This document shows positions 12,052 through 24,900 of a stretch of DNA of 64,000 nt, piece after piece (the stretch's first letter is position 1; every line of letters starts with the position of its first letter). The DNA is taken from assembly GCA_031310005.1 (NCBI GenBank), contig CM062379.1:6572001-6636000 (forward strand), in the 5' to 3' direction. Source of the DNA: Dactylellina haptotyla. Its lineage: Eukaryota > Ascomycota > Orbiliomycetes > Orbiliales > Orbiliaceae. The position numbers and the translations under genes were made by a program. Under the pieces are notes generated by a model. The model was not told where the DNA came from and made no database searches. It was given only the letters and a program-made list of their open reading frames with translations.

Positions 12052-13050
12052 TATACTTAATCGCTTTTGATTACTGGTCGATAATATCTGTAGAGGGAGG
12101 GAATGAGGACGCAGATGATTAATGTGATGATTTTGAGATAGTATACCGATAGCTAAGTATTTAACACTTACTCTCTCCAATCTTTAGAAATTGCTATCTA
12201 TCAGCTAGATCGTAGATATCAAGCGTACTGGCGGACATTGTCGTGGTTCCGCTTGCCGTTATTTTTCAACAACGCAGATTCGTGTGCGACCATGTTGTCG
12301 TTCCGGATCGGGCGATGCGAACCTCGACCGACGATTGTGTGGTTCTAGCTGCATAGTCGTCTTCTTACATATAAATTGGCAAGTTAGAGAAATGGATAAG
12401 AATTGGGCGCACCGTGAATGAATCTCTAACTAGCCTCTACAGACCGCGGATTATTTCGTTTCTTACTAACGTTCAACGTCATACTGCAGTACTGCTTGGC
12501 ATCGTAAGAAGGATGTTCGTGTTGTACGCGTGGGCCGAGCTATGATCTCATTGACGATCGTAAGCACCCCAGACCAAACAACAGGCATACATCGATTTAT
12601 TAGTCGCGAAGATCTGGCAGCGTCTACGGTATTAGGTAAATTGGAGAGAATGTTTGAGGTAGTTGTCATCAGCGTATCATTAGGTATTGTAATTAAGGTT
12701 AAAGCCAATTGCAAAACAAAAAATAAGTGGAAATCAGAATGCGAAAAGAAGGCTAACAAGAGCGAGAAGAAAGATGTTTACAGAAATCGAGAATCAAAAT
12801 AAAAGCAAAATATTTTTTATCCTCAATTTCAAGAAAAGAACGCCCCTTGTTTGATGAGAAAGTAGTTAAAGTGAAGAAATAGTGAAATTTTGGTTAAGAC
12901 TCCGGTTTTCAGGAAAATAGAGAGAGAGAGAAAAAGCCGAACGGCTTCCCCGTCCCGACAAAACGAAAGAAAACTCCACCCCCATGCTTTTTATAATTCG
13001 TCGTTATTAGAGTGATAAATAAAGTTATTGAAAGAAAGTTAGCGCCGCAT
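12052..13050. other. Intergenic between convergent genes
   Basis: About 1 kb between the 3' ends of the secreted protein and the dehydrogenase. AT-rich, with a short (GA)n run near 12920; no gene seen. Confidence 0.6.
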
Positions 13051-13989
13051 CTACCAACAGCAGTAGCCACCGTCAATAACCAAGTCAGACCCGGTCATGA
13101 AAGACGAGGCTTCGCTAGCCAAGAAGACAGCGGTATTGTTCAACTCGTCGACGTTTCCGAGCCTCTCTTGTGGAGTCCTGGACTTCCAGATGGTCTTCTG
13201 CGCCTCGAGAGCGGGGACACGGTTGAGCGCGGTGTCCATGTATCCTGGGGAGATGGAGTTGCAGCGGATGCCGTACTGCGCCCATTCCGCGGCGAGGGAC
13301 TTCATCAGGTGGATAACACCGGCCTTGCTGGCGTTGTAGCAGGCTTGCTGTTGTGGATAGTTGACAATGTGGCCGGACATGGAAGCGATGAAGATGATGG
13401 ACCCGCCGTGCTTCTCCTCAATCATGGCGCGAGCTGCGGCCTGCGCACAGATGAAGCTGCCTGTCAAGTTGATATCGATGAGACGGCGGAATTTGTCCAT
13501 CGGGTACTCTTCAGCGGGGATGTTGGAGTCCGCAATACCGGCCGAGCAGAGCATGATATCGACGGATCCGAGGTGTTGCTGGACGGAGGCGATGACATCG
13601 CGGACGGCCCCTTCGTCACGGACGTCGATTTTGTAGAAGGCGGCGGCAACGCCGTATTTCTGGTGGAGGAGGGCAATGGCGTCGTCGCCGTGGTCCTGGA
13701 GAATATCGAGGATGGCAATGGCCTTGACACCGCACTCGCAGAGGGCGGATGCCATGTTGAAGCCCAGACCGCGGGCACCACCGGTGACGATGGCAACCTT
13801 GCCGTCGAGGCGGAATTTCTGGAGGGTTGGGGTCAAACCGGTGGCGGCATCGAGAATGTGGGGGACGGGACCGCTGACAACGCCATGGGTGTTCTTGCGG
13901 GACGGAGCCACGATCTGAGGACGAACTTCAGACGGAGCGGCCTGGGGCACGGAGGAAGTTGGAGCGATGACAGCTTCAGCCATGACCAT
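13051..13989 (-). CDS. Short-chain dehydrogenase/reductase, polyol/sorbose-reductase type (312 aa)
   Basis: Single exon, 312 residues. Classical SDR motifs are present: cofactor-binding TGGARGLG (69-76), CSAG replacing NNAG (148-151), DINLTG, catalytic serine region IASMSGH (about 201-207), YNASK (Tyr218, Lys222), SPGYMDT, and the C-terminal VIDGGYCCW. The ~60-residue N-terminal extension before the Rossmann fold and the sequence around the active site match the fungal branch containing D-arabinitol 2-dehydrogenase, sorbose reductase (SOU1) and NADP-dependent mannitol dehydrogenase. These interconvert ketoses and polyols using NAD(P)H. Exact substrate cannot be told from sequence. Codon usage is strongly GC-biased, consistent with high expression, and a TATA element lies upstream. 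An alternative start at Met3 would change little. Confidence 0.93.
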   Translation of the reverse strand: MVMAEAVIAPTSSVPQAAPSEVRPQIVAPSRKNTHGVVSGPVPHILDAATGLTPTLQKFRLDGKVAIVTGGARGLGFNMASALCECGVKAIAILDILQDHGDDAIALLHQKYGVAAAFYKIDVRDEGAVRDVIASVQQHLGSVDIMLCSAGIADSNIPAEEYPMDKFRRLIDINLTGSFICAQAAARAMIEEKHGGSIIFIASMSGHIVNYPQQQACYNASKAGVIHLMKSLAAEWAQYGIRCNSISPGYMDTALNRVPALEAQKTIWKSRTPQERLGNVDELNNTAVFLASEASSFMTGSDLVIDGGYCCW

Positions 13990-16900
13990 TTTTGAAGGTG
14001 GGGAGAACGGGGGGGAAGCGCGGTTCTCTGAGGGGTGAACGGAGGAGGTTTTGGTGGGGAGGAGTATCTCTCGCTATATAAACGGCGTCGAGATAATAAG
14101 AGTGGGAATTGGCGGCGGTCAGGTGGGCAGGCTCGGTAGACGATCCGGGCAGCGCGCGAAGACACGGAAATGAAGCTGCAAATACGGGAGAACGGGGATC
14201 TCAGGCCGTATTTATGGGTTTTTGTGGGTTTTTTTGCGGGAGAGTGAGGAGAGCAACGGTCAATGGGTAGGAAAACAGGTTTTGAGGTTGAAATGTGTGG
14301 ACAGGCGCACAATGATGATTATGGTGGTGCTGATGGCAGTGAAGCTAACGGTGCCGATGCGTATGGGATGGATATGGTGCGAATGCGCTGGACTGGCAGA
14401 GGGAACAGGATCTCACTCCAGCGGAACGGCCTCCGCCTTATATACTTTTCGCCCTCCACCTCTGTTTGGCCTCCGTAGACGCTATGCTCCCAGAGGGGCA
14501 GAAGGGAGTGGGAGGAGAGACAGGACCGCTTCGAGGAGTGGCCGCTGAGCATATGGCCAGACACCGAAAAACCCAAATGCCAGAAAAAGCACTTCCTCAC
14601 AGCCTGGCGGCACCGAACCTGGCAGCTAAGCTTGTAGCTAGCTCCCTCGAGCCTTGCTGCATGGGGCCGGCGGGCAGGAAGAAGAAAAGAAGAATCCGGT
14701 CCTTGTCGACCCCGGCATTTGACATGCATCCCATCATCCTGTTTGACTGAACGAACAGTCCAGATGGTCGACCCTTCTCGCTTCAGCACACAATTTCTGC
14801 ACCGAGCCCCGACTGCAAAAAAAAAGTAGTCTTCTTCTTTCCTGGCCTGGTGATGATCGCTGCAATGCCTGTTGCCCCCCCTTACCAGGAATTGCTGTTA
14901 CTATTCTTGCCGTTGGGAAAGATAATGGGAATTCACGTATTCACGGGGGTCTGCCCGCATCAGCATTGGCATGCAGTCGTTCTCACGGCCTGATAACGTT
15001 ACAGGCAGTCTCAGGTAGCGGTACAGTCGAGCCAAGGCGCGAGACGGAGAAGGCTGCGATCTATCGACCATCGTCGATTGGTGAACGACGGGCTGACACA
15101 GTCGCCAAATTGCGGGGTGAGAATTATCCTCTCGCGCGCCCGACGATCTGTCCTACTACCGTCGATTATTCCAGCTTGGACCGCCCATTTGTACGATTTC
15201 CTCTCTCCTTCGTCAGCAGCACTGGAGCTAGTGGAGCAAGTTGCATCACCGTCCGTTGATATCTACGAATGCAAATGCTCTAAAAAGCAACAGTTTTCGA
15301 CTCAATCGGCTCGATCGAAGGACTGAAGATTCATAGATTGCGTGTCCCATTTCTTTAGCTTTTGTTTGCTTTCTTTTTGCAAGTCTACAGTCAAGCGAGA
15401 CGAGGGGCGAATAAAACACCCGTAGTGGGTGGCACCGTGCGAGTGCGTTTACAGCAAGATGCAAATTTGAATGTCTGCGAGCACGGCATTGCAGACCGGT
15501 ATCACTTGTGATAGCAGAATTATATAAGTCCCGCGGAGGCAGGGGATCCAGAAAAGAAGGCGACAGAGAAGTTTCCTGTGTGCATGCCGCGAAAAGGAAA
15601 GAGGAGGAGGAGGCTCAAAAATACGCCTTGCCCGTCGCTTCCCCCAATCAAAACCGCATCGTGTGTTTGGGGTTCACGATCTGAGTCCGGGGCCAATGGC
15701 AGGGTCTCGGCTCCGGATAGCTTAAATGTACCACGATGTCAATTTAACGTTATCTGCCGGTCCCAGACGCTTGGCCCGCGCAACACCTTGTCGTCATTTT
15801 CGTGAGATCGTGAGATTTGGAGTATTTCTCTTGCCCCTCGGTCGATGTCACTCTCTCAACCTTACCAGTACCAAGAAATCTCGTAAGCCTAATTTAATTG
15901 CATGTATCTCTACTCCGTTCCGTAAAATTGACTATTCCTTCGGGAAAGGACCCGCAAGGCATCTTCTGATAACGAGAGACGGACATTGTTGATCTACTAC
16001 CGTCATCTGACCCCGATTGTCAGAGATATCTATCAATCACTTCGAAACAACCTTCAGCCCTAATTGACTCTCATTTACTCTCCCGTTTCCGCGGGCCCTA
16101 TATCCCGAAGTACACGGTTTTCTTTATAATAGGAGAACATGCTTCCTATCTATTCTCCACCTTTCTTGTCAGATAAACCAACCTGCAACAACGCCTGCAC
16201 CCTAATCTCTCGATTATGCATCGAAACAAAGAACCGATGCAAAGCTTTCGAAGATTGTGATAATGCGACTATTAATCACTACTTGAGATTTCTTTTGCGA
16301 ATCTAAGTTTTTCTTCTTTCTTCTGCCTTCCTCTCCGCTTCGAATCTGACTTTTTCGGCCGGTCAGCGACTTGCTACCTTATTTCTTCATCCCACGCATT
16401 TAGTTTAGGTTGGTCATCTGCAACCTTGAGCAAATATCTAGAGCCAATATCCGCCCGGACTAATCTATATTTCCTCAACACCATAAGATTGGAGCTCCAA
16501 GATGGTGTCCTGATCGAGAAAATCTCAAAGGTTGCACATGCTTTCTAACAAAAGAAAAACCCAAAATAAAGAAATTCCTGGGTGGAGACCAACATGCTTG
16601 CAATCTTCCCCAACTCGTCCGTCGCCGATACAAAGCAACTGTCCCTCCAAGGATCTCGAACTAACCTCAACTCGCGAAGATTTTTGTGCATACCAAGCAA
16701 GTGGGGCGCGAGCGACGCGAGTGTCTGAGCTGCAACCCTTGCTCTTGCAGGATTTCCCATTGCATTGGGAAAAAATTAGTTTCTAATGTGGCCGTTTGAT
16801 AACCCAAATGCAAGATTCGGGAAGAAGACGAGGGGGTGTGGAACCTTGCAAAGCTTTTTGCTTATACATATCCACTCATAGTCGATCAATTGTGGGTATG

Positions 16901-19445
16901 CGACAGGTCAACCATACCTGTCAAGAAGCACAAAGAAGAAGAAATATTATGGATCCCCTTCTAGATGTGTGGCGAAGTAGCACTATCTCCTCGCTAGCAA
17001 TTGCTTCATGCACACCGGAGCGTTTACGAGTCGAACCCACGCCCCTCACTCGAGCTCTCTTACCAAACTTCATTATCAAAACCGCTGTTAACGGAATCCG
17101 TAGATCTTTGCCGAATATCCCAGGTGGAAAAGAAAAGGGAGAGGGCACGCGGACACTATAGCTATCAAATCGGCCGAAGCTATGGCCCTTTACTGATTTC
17201 GCCATCAAACAGACCGAGCGAGATTCCTGCAAATCCATACCCATTCGCACTCCTTCGGCTCCCCTATGCCCCAGCAGGACAACGGAGGAACCCCCAAAAA
17301 TAAATTCCCACCCATACAAAAAAAAAACTTTTCCCTCTCAAAGCAGCTAGGGTTCAACGGTGAGAATAATTTTTCTTTCTCAGCGTAGGGAACTCACCGT
17401 CGCTATCCCACCGCCCTCCCAGCCGTGCGTATGTGCATCTCGCTCTGATTTTCGGGGCGTTCCAAAAAGTATTCGTTCGCGTTGATCCTGCGTTCTGCAG
17501 GTGTCGTGGTGTTGAGGTTCGTAATTTCCCTTTTCAACCACCCACACCTTTTTCACCACCGGGGCACGCCACGGAAAAGGTTTTGTTCTAGAAGCTCTCG
17601 CACCAATTTTGTGGTTCACGATGCTCTCCCGCAGCCCGCTTAAGCCCCTGCCGTGCGGTGGCCTGCCCACACCAGAAACAGGCCACCCCTCTTCACGATG
17701 CAACCACTACGCTTTCTGACATGACTTTCTAATATCTCGCTACTCGCTACCTTTTCGGCAGCATGAAAAAACCTAGCTTAGCATAAGCTCTTTTTTTTTT
17801 TTTTTGCTTGCCGCGATATGTATTTTTAGCAGAGTACGAGAATTCGCCCGAACGACGGTCCCGAGACAGGTACGATTCGCCACCAACTTATGGGAAGTTA
17901 ACTTTTCACATTCATCCGAGGTCTTGCGCAATCCAGCAAAAAACCAGTTGAGAAAACCCAAAAAATGAGTGTGTATACGTGTATGTCTAAGCTGTTAGGC
18001 CTTTCCAACACCGGATCTCCCAAACCTCAATGACACCTTACCAAAAATCCTCCACCACCTTCAGTAACTGATAGCTCCGATCCACATTGTTAACCTCCCA
18101 AACATCCAAGCAAGCTAGGGGGGATTCCTATTCCGCAGGAAGTGAAAGATAAAAATATATCTCCGGGAATACAACTTCCCAGACTGCCAAAGCCAGGACG
18201 CTAACACTAGTTGACGGCCTGTCGGTTTCACATTCTAGTTTCTACATGAATCTGCGGAGTCCGCTGCAGGTAGGGTGACTAGGTCAGGCACGTCGCTCGT
18301 ACTACTGAGCGAGCGCCTCCTACTCTTTTTAGTTTCTTTTCTTTTCTCGCTCTTTCTTTCTTTCTTTTCTGAACCCCACCGCACCGAGTCCAGTTACAGC
18401 GCGACGACTTATCTCAACCCCGTCGAATTCGATAGCGCGACCGGAAATGGAATTGCTATTACTTAATCACAACGAAGAACAGACAACAGTGTAGCCTACA
18501 GAGCGGTAGGAAGAATAAATGTGTTTACTGAACTCCGACTCGGAGAACGTGAATCGCGGATCGAATAATCGGTATTCGTTCGATTGGCCTTTTGAACGTT
18601 ATCGGACCCACCTCGTGTTACCTCGCGACCTTCGTTTGCCGCTGATGGACCGGGAATTCGAAGCGCGTATATATTCTCTTTATTACTGCTGCACATGTAA
18701 ATGAGCTATCCCAAGCGTACAGTTTTAGCATCTACAGTCAATATACTGAAGTTTATATGGATTACGTATCAATCAATCAGTCTCAGAAAAATGTAGAACT
18801 CGAGTATAGAATGAGCACCAGCTCATAACATTCAATATCCACACTTCAATTAAATCACATTTCTCATTCACATGCACAATCATAAACGGGGAGCAAAAAA
18901 CACAGGCACACAGAACGGCAGCCATGATAGGTAAAGATGAATAATAAGCGGCAATAAACCAAGAAGAAGGGAAAGAACAGAATATAGAACATAGTAAATA
19001 GAGTGGGCCGCACTGGAGATGCAACATGCAGGAACGTTAATGGTAATACAGCATAAAAAGAATATTCATTTCAAAGATCTTAAACACAATAACACCATCA
19101 TGAGCTAGTAAGAACAGACAAACAACGTTATCAGCAAGATAAGAAAGATGAAACCTCAATTTTTATCTTTCCTGTTTTTAAACACCGTGTGGGGAAAGTA
19201 CAAATTGGGCAAAGAGGTGTATGATGCATTTTCATTTCGAGATTTGGATATCTGATAAAAGGAGTGAAGTTTCGGTTACCGGCACATATGGAAGGGAAAA
19301 TAGAGAGAGAGAGAGAGAGTCGGGGAAGGAAAGCCGCGGGGAAACAAAATGGGCGGACAGGGAGAGAACCATGGGGCGCGTTTACAAATTGGCGCAGTAT
19401 AAAGGAACCTTCGTAGATATCCGAAGAATACGTATCGAAGAGGGC
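13990..19445. other. Large gene-free region (about 5.4 kb)
   Basis: No open frame here has a recognisable domain or a consistent exon chain. The left ~1 kb is probably the dehydrogenase promoter. Several pyrimidine-rich tracts that resemble fungal transcription-start leaders occur at about 16310-16340 and 18325-18370, both on the plus strand. Poly-T runs lie near 17791 and a (GA)n run near 19303. Non-coding transcripts or a gene with very short exons cannot be excluded. The right ~400 bases are probably the 3' UTR of the Ysc84 gene. Confidence 0.5.
14075..14081 (-). promoter_or_regulatory. TATA box of the dehydrogenase gene
   Basis: On the minus strand the sequence reads TTATATAGCG about 90 bases upstream of the ATG at 13989, the expected distance for a TATA-driven fungal promoter with a short leader. 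Confidence 0.5.
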
Positions 19446-21176
19446 TCAGACCGATTCTACGTAATTGCTGCAGTTACGATATGTGATTAGTCACAGTATT
19501 CTATCTAGGCTTGATTGAGTGTTGAGAATGGAGCTTCTTACCTTGGAAAGATGCCAGTCCTGTCACCAATTTTCCCAGTCCACCAGTCCTATATCTATTA
19601 TTAATATCCGCATCGCTCAAAGGGAGTCAGATGAGTACATACGTTCTTAGAATCGCTTCTCTTAACGATAGTGATGATTTCACCCTTTTTGAATCCGAGA
19701 TCACCGGGTTGGTCTATCTCACGTCAGCAGCTACATTAGGCGTAAAGAAGTGTCGATATACTCACCAGCATCAAAGGTATACAGAGCAACTGCTTGGTTC
19801 GCACCCAATGTCGAAGCTCTCGAAGGTGGTTTGAAGTTCGGTTTGGGGGCCGACGGTCTTCCTGGTGCCGGCGTATCCGAGTACGTAGAGTTGAAATGCT
19901 GTCTCTGGAACGCTTCATCCCTTGTCAAAGAGAACCCATCGAGCTCATCACGATTGGCGCCTCCTCCAATTGCGCTTCCACTCCCGCTACCTCGACGATT
20001 TGGGTTCTCGTTGTACATGCCACGGTCGTAGACGTCGTCTTGCCATGTGGATGCTCGCTGCTGCGGACGCCTTTGCGGATCGGTTCTGCCTTCGCCGTAA
20101 GCGTGGCCACGCTGGCCGTCCCAGACGTCGTCATCGTGGTTGTCGTCGTAGACTGGGATGTCGTTGTACATTTCATCATTGCCATTGCCGCCACGGAAGA
20201 CCTTGGAGTTCAGGACTCTGTAGAGGGCTTCGGCTTCGGTAGGCTGTGGTACGGAACCGGTGAGGAGCGTGGCGGCCTTGCAGTTTGTGCCGTAGAACTT
20301 CTTGTTGGCATCTCGTCGTTCGAGGATAACGGATCCTTCTAGGGAGACACCGGCGAACAAACCCTTAGTCTTACTGTGGTTATTGTTAGCATTCGAGATA
20401 TATTTGGAAGCGTGGATCTAGGCCGGCACCGTACCTGTAGGAGAAGATACCAGCGACACCCTTCAAGCTGGCTGCACCGCTGGCTTCCGCATTCCTTCCG
20501 ACTGGACCGGCAGCTATCGAAACATTTCCACCGAGTGTTATGCTACCGACTGAAGAGAATGTCTTGACAGCCGCGGCGTCATTGAGCACCATGACAAAGT
20601 CCGTTAATTCTGCACCGATCTGACCTCCAAAGCCAGCACTACAGCACAATATAATATCAGCGAGGAGTTCCCTCTATAGAAGCGAATGCGCAATGGCAAA
20701 ACGTACCCGGCCGTGGCGATAGCGCTAGGAGCCGACCATGATCCGTCGGAGAGGCGGGCAACAACCAATCCAGATCCAACTCTTCCGGAGAACAAGAAAC
20801 CGGCTTTCAGCACGGTGATGACGGCGAGACCCTATGTGTATTTGGATGTGTCCGAGTCAGCTCCGTGCGTTCCGGGGAGGAATCTGCGCGGCGGGAGAAG
20901 CTATTCATCATACCTTTGCATTCTGCAGGACCGAGGGCGGGATAATCTTATCCGGGCCGAAAGCCTGTCGCGGGTCAATAAAGCTGGCGAGAACGCGACT
21001 GGCTTTGCGACATTCGCCTGTTTAAACGAAGGAATTGTTAGAGATATTATTATATACATTTACATGCGGGCGTGCGGGGATCAATATAAATTTTTTCTCT
21101 GTGCGCACTCGGTCTTGGGAAATGCCGGCTGTGACATACTGTTCAGGCTAGCTGGGAGTGGGTTGTTGATGCCCAT
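19446..21176 (-). CDS. YSC84: Ysc84/Lsb3/Lsb4-type actin-binding protein: SYLF domain plus C-terminal SH3
   Basis: Eight exons join in phase: 21176..21140, 21017..20914, 20831..20707, 20638..20435, 20373..19766, 19713..19643, 19588..19542, 19467..19446, giving 405 residues. The start MGINNPLPASLNSECRKASR and the lipid- and actin-binding SYLF/Ysc84 core (AGFLFSGRVGSGLVVARL, GFGGQIGAELTDFVMVLN, GLFAGVSLEGSVILERR) are characteristic. A disordered acidic/Arg linker follows, and an SH3 domain from about 346 (AVALYTFDAG, GDLGFKKGEIITIVK, DWWTG, GIFPSNYVESV). The family binds F-actin and Las17/Sla1-class partners at cortical endocytic patches and bundles actin. The SH3 domain is cut by three introns and its last eight codons lie in a 22-base final coding segment. 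Confidence 0.95.
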
Positions 21177-21959
21177 TAGGTTGTTTCTGCGTTACGGACG
21201 GCGGCGGGGTATTCTTTTTGGGGGGTCGGAGTACGGGGTCGAGCGGAATTCACAAGGACAGGTTCGCAAGATACGGTCGAGGAGGAAGAGAAGACGAAGT
21301 CCGGGGAGGTGGGTATAAAGCAAGAATGGGTTTATTGTTCGCGAGGTTTGCGGGTTTAAAGAGAAGGGGATGTTGAGACAATCCGCAACAACCAGCCCGC
21401 CGGATTCTGACCTGCTTTCTCTTTTGACGATGCACAGAATTTGCAAAAGGGCAATCAATCGGCTTACCAACTGGTCCAACAGGCGCTTGGCCGCTAGCTG
21501 GGACCTTATATCTCTCCGCTAACGTTAACGGTGACGAACGGGTCTCGGTGCACAGCCACCGAGCCAACATCAGCCCGCCAGCAGCATCCGAGCCCGCCGA
21601 CATCATCCAACGTTGCGGTGTGGTTGGCTGGCCGGTGCAACGCGTAATCGCCTTCCCGCCACAGCCAATCCGATGCGCATCCGTTTCATGCGGCCGCTCC
21701 ATCAGCTGATTCCACTCTTTGGCAGGCACTTGCCGTATCTACTGTACTTATATCTCAGAGTGGTACTGGGGTGGTGGTGGTAGCGGTGGTGGCACAAATG
21801 CATGCCATTGGTGTATATACAAGTCTATCTATAGCACGTATCTACAAAATATACAATATATCATACAGTCAAAATGCCCCGTAGACGCCCCTTCTCCCCG
21901 GAAACCTCAAGAAACAAGAACCGCACAGGCAAATTACAGGTAGGTCAGTGAGTGCGAGT
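21177..21959. other. Intergenic: promoter of the Ysc84 gene, 3' UTR of the PPR-like gene
   Basis: 783 bases between two minus-strand genes. No coding signal. Short (GGT)n-rich stretch near 21765-21795. Confidence 0.6.
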
Positions 21960-24900
21960 CTATTCGTCGTCGACATCAAACAAACTCATCTTCCTCGACT
22001 GGATCGCCTCCTCGTCCACTAGCCCCATCTCCCCCCTCGCCAGTACCACCTCATCCAGCCACTTCTGCGGCCACGGTCCGTCGAACAGCCGCTGCCGTAT
22101 AAACTTGGATATCTCGTTTATCGTACTGTCTGGCATCAAGTAGTCATCCCCACCCCGGTCCAGATCGATTGGTATCGCCCCGCTCACCGCCGCTCTCGCC
22201 TCATCCGTCCGTGGCAGCTTCAATCCGATCGGTGGCTCCTCCCAGTACTTCTTCAATCCGGCCTCGTACTTCTGAAGCTGCTGCTGCTGCTTGCTCAACG
22301 TCGTGATGAGTACCTTCAGCTCCCTCAGCAGCTTTGACGGATCGCCCCCGTTCACTTTGACATGTTCGACCGCCTGTCTCAATTTGTACTTCCTACGGAG
22401 ATTTCTCGTCCAGCATTTGAACACCATGTTGACCTTGCGGCGCACCGGGTTTGGGGATACCCAGTTGCCAAACTGGTCGTGCGCCAGCTTCTTCATGTAC
22501 CAGATGTTGTGGCGTCTCGCAAAGTGGATGAGACCGCGGGTTAGCAATCTGGATATCCCCGCGATCGTAATGTGCAGGTCCTGTCGGATGGGTAACTTCT
22601 CCCAGACCATCGCCATCCCGTTCATCGCTGTATATGCCCCCACGGGGTCCCACCCCGCCCAAAACGCTCTAAGAACGTTATCATAGACAATCTGGTTCAG
22701 TTCTACGGATCCGCTGTGGTTTACCATTTCCTCGAAGAGTTTCCGAGGACCCAGAACGCCGTCTGGAAGGTCTTCCTTCTTCTTTAGTGCTTTTGTCAGG
22801 CTCGACCATAGTATTTGATATGTGTGCGTGTTCGGTTCGGAGTCGAAGCCCTCGGGCGATATGAAGAGTCGGTGGGTTGCGAATAGCTTCTCGATAGTCG
22901 AATGTCTCGCCAGCATCATCAAGACAGGATTGAGGAGCTTTGCGTTCGGCTGGATCTTGGCCTTCTGAAATAAGGTTATCAACGATGTTGTTTTGAGAAC
23001 ATTGTTGCTTCTCGTGCTCTGTCGGAGCAGCAGGCCGAATGTTGCCGGGTCCGCGGGGGGTATTAGGTCGTGATATTTGACCAAATCGGTGAATACTTGC
23101 TGGGCAAGACCGCTCAACGGTTTGGGTCGTATTTCGTTGACTACCGGCAGTTGCATGAGAGGCTTCTGCTCAAATCTTGCTAGAATTTCTTCCACATCTT
23201 CAGGTAACTGGACGTCTGAATCTGTGCGCGATCGGATGAGTTGGTTGTCGTTGGCATTCGATAAGTCTAAGCTTGCGGGCTCAATGGGCTGGAACCCAGG
23301 CTCGTGGAGTACCTGCTCGAACGTGGCATTATGTCGAAACATGGGCTCGAGGAGCTTCCGTATCATCCTTGCCGCGAGGGTTTCCAGCATCCCAATCTTG
23401 CCGTGCTCGGCGAGTAGCATGATGAACAAGTTGTATGTTGTAGTGTCCATCTGCATCCCCAAAGACTGCATAAATCTCGCGATCTTGAGTGCCTCTTCGA
23501 TTTTGTTTCTCCGAATAAGGTTTCGCATCCAGTTGCCGAGAATGATTCGGGATCTATCCTTTTGTGGCAGAAGTCTGAGCGCTGATACGGTGAGATCTTG
23601 GAGTTCATCGTCACCGAGAGAGGGATCGTTCTGAGCTTTTATCGTGGCCCTTTTAAACTTCCATTCCCAGTACGATGCAGTAGCCTGGTCATCAATCATG
23701 TGAGTATGAACGGTCAACGCGTCCTCGTACACCTTTATTGCATCCATAAAGTACCCGGCTTCTAGGAATGACAGGGCGACTCGCATGTACTCTTTCGGCT
23801 GGATGTTCGAGCAGTACATTTTCATTTTGTTGTAAGCAGAAACCGCCTGCTGATTGTATCGTACTTCTTTATCTTTGAGGTTCTGCATCCTCGATCCCTC
23901 TGCCATAGTATGATAGCATATGATCGTAGGTAAGAAAAGCTTGGGAATTGCTTTGCCCTGTGTTCGGATGACGGTATCGATGATGTTCATCGCAGCCAGC
24001 GGTTGGTTCTCCGTAGCGTGAAGCCTCGCACCGAGCGCCCACCATAGCATGGAAGGGTTGTTGTCGGCTCCCAAGCTCCAAATCTTGAATGCCTTATCTC
24101 GCTGTTCGTGCCAGAACAAGGCCTCGACATAACTGATCCATTGTGCCTCCGTCAGCTCCGCTCCAACATGTGCCATAAGGTCTCCAAGCCATATCTTGCG
24201 GTGCGAGGGTATCGGGTCTTTATCCAGCCCCCAGAGGACGGCCCAGGCATCCTCGTTGAAGACCTTGGCCATCTCCGGGTGTTTGTAGACTATTCGAAAC
24301 TGTCTCCAGCAGGAATTTATAATGGTTGACGAGGGATGGGCTTTCGCGAGCTGCATGCGCATGAAGAACTTCTTCAAGAACCATTTTGCGCCCTCCGGCA
24401 AGTTTCTCACGTCTGATCCCAGCTCCTCGTCCTCTAAAGGGTCGATCTCGTGCAAGGGCTTTAGGAACCCGCTCGCCATCATCTGGTCCAGTTGGTCCGC
24501 GGGAAGGTAGACGGTCTTGTAGGCCGGCTCTTCGTTGGGGTCTTGCTCCCAGGGATCGATCTCTTCGTCGACATCGTCGTAGGGACCAACCTTATCCTCG
24601 TCTTCCAGCTGGCTCTTTTCTTTCATGGCATCATCGAATTGGTCCAGGAGATTCCTGATCTGTCTGGAATTGCCCCCCATGCTCCGCATGTACTCCTCCA
24701 ATTTCGAATTGGCTTCTTCGGCGTTGAATGGATTGTCGACATCGTCGTCTTTAGGTCCGGATGACGACTTCCAGAAATGCCGTCGTGAATCAAACCACCG
24801 CGGAACAGTGACTGAAGGTCTCGGATCCAATACTGTCACACGCCTCGATGTCGAATTTCGAGCTATTACCGAAGATACAGCATTTATCGCAGAGATCTGT

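Noticed and set aside
11224-12180. 318-aa minus-strand open frame over the secreted Cys-rich gene
   Set aside because: Antisense shadow caused by third-position GC bias; Arg-rich nonsense composition.
13012-13995. 327-aa plus-strand open frame over the dehydrogenase gene
   Set aside because: Exact antisense shadow of a GC-biased gene; the minus-strand protein has complete SDR motifs.
14319-14789. 156-aa minus-strand open frame upstream of the dehydrogenase
   Set aside because: No family, no splice context, composition like neighbouring non-coding DNA.
16995-17050. Possible tRNA-like B box on the minus strand (GGGTTCGACTC)
   Set aside because: The T-stem does not pair, and no anticodon arm or acceptor stem can be drawn.
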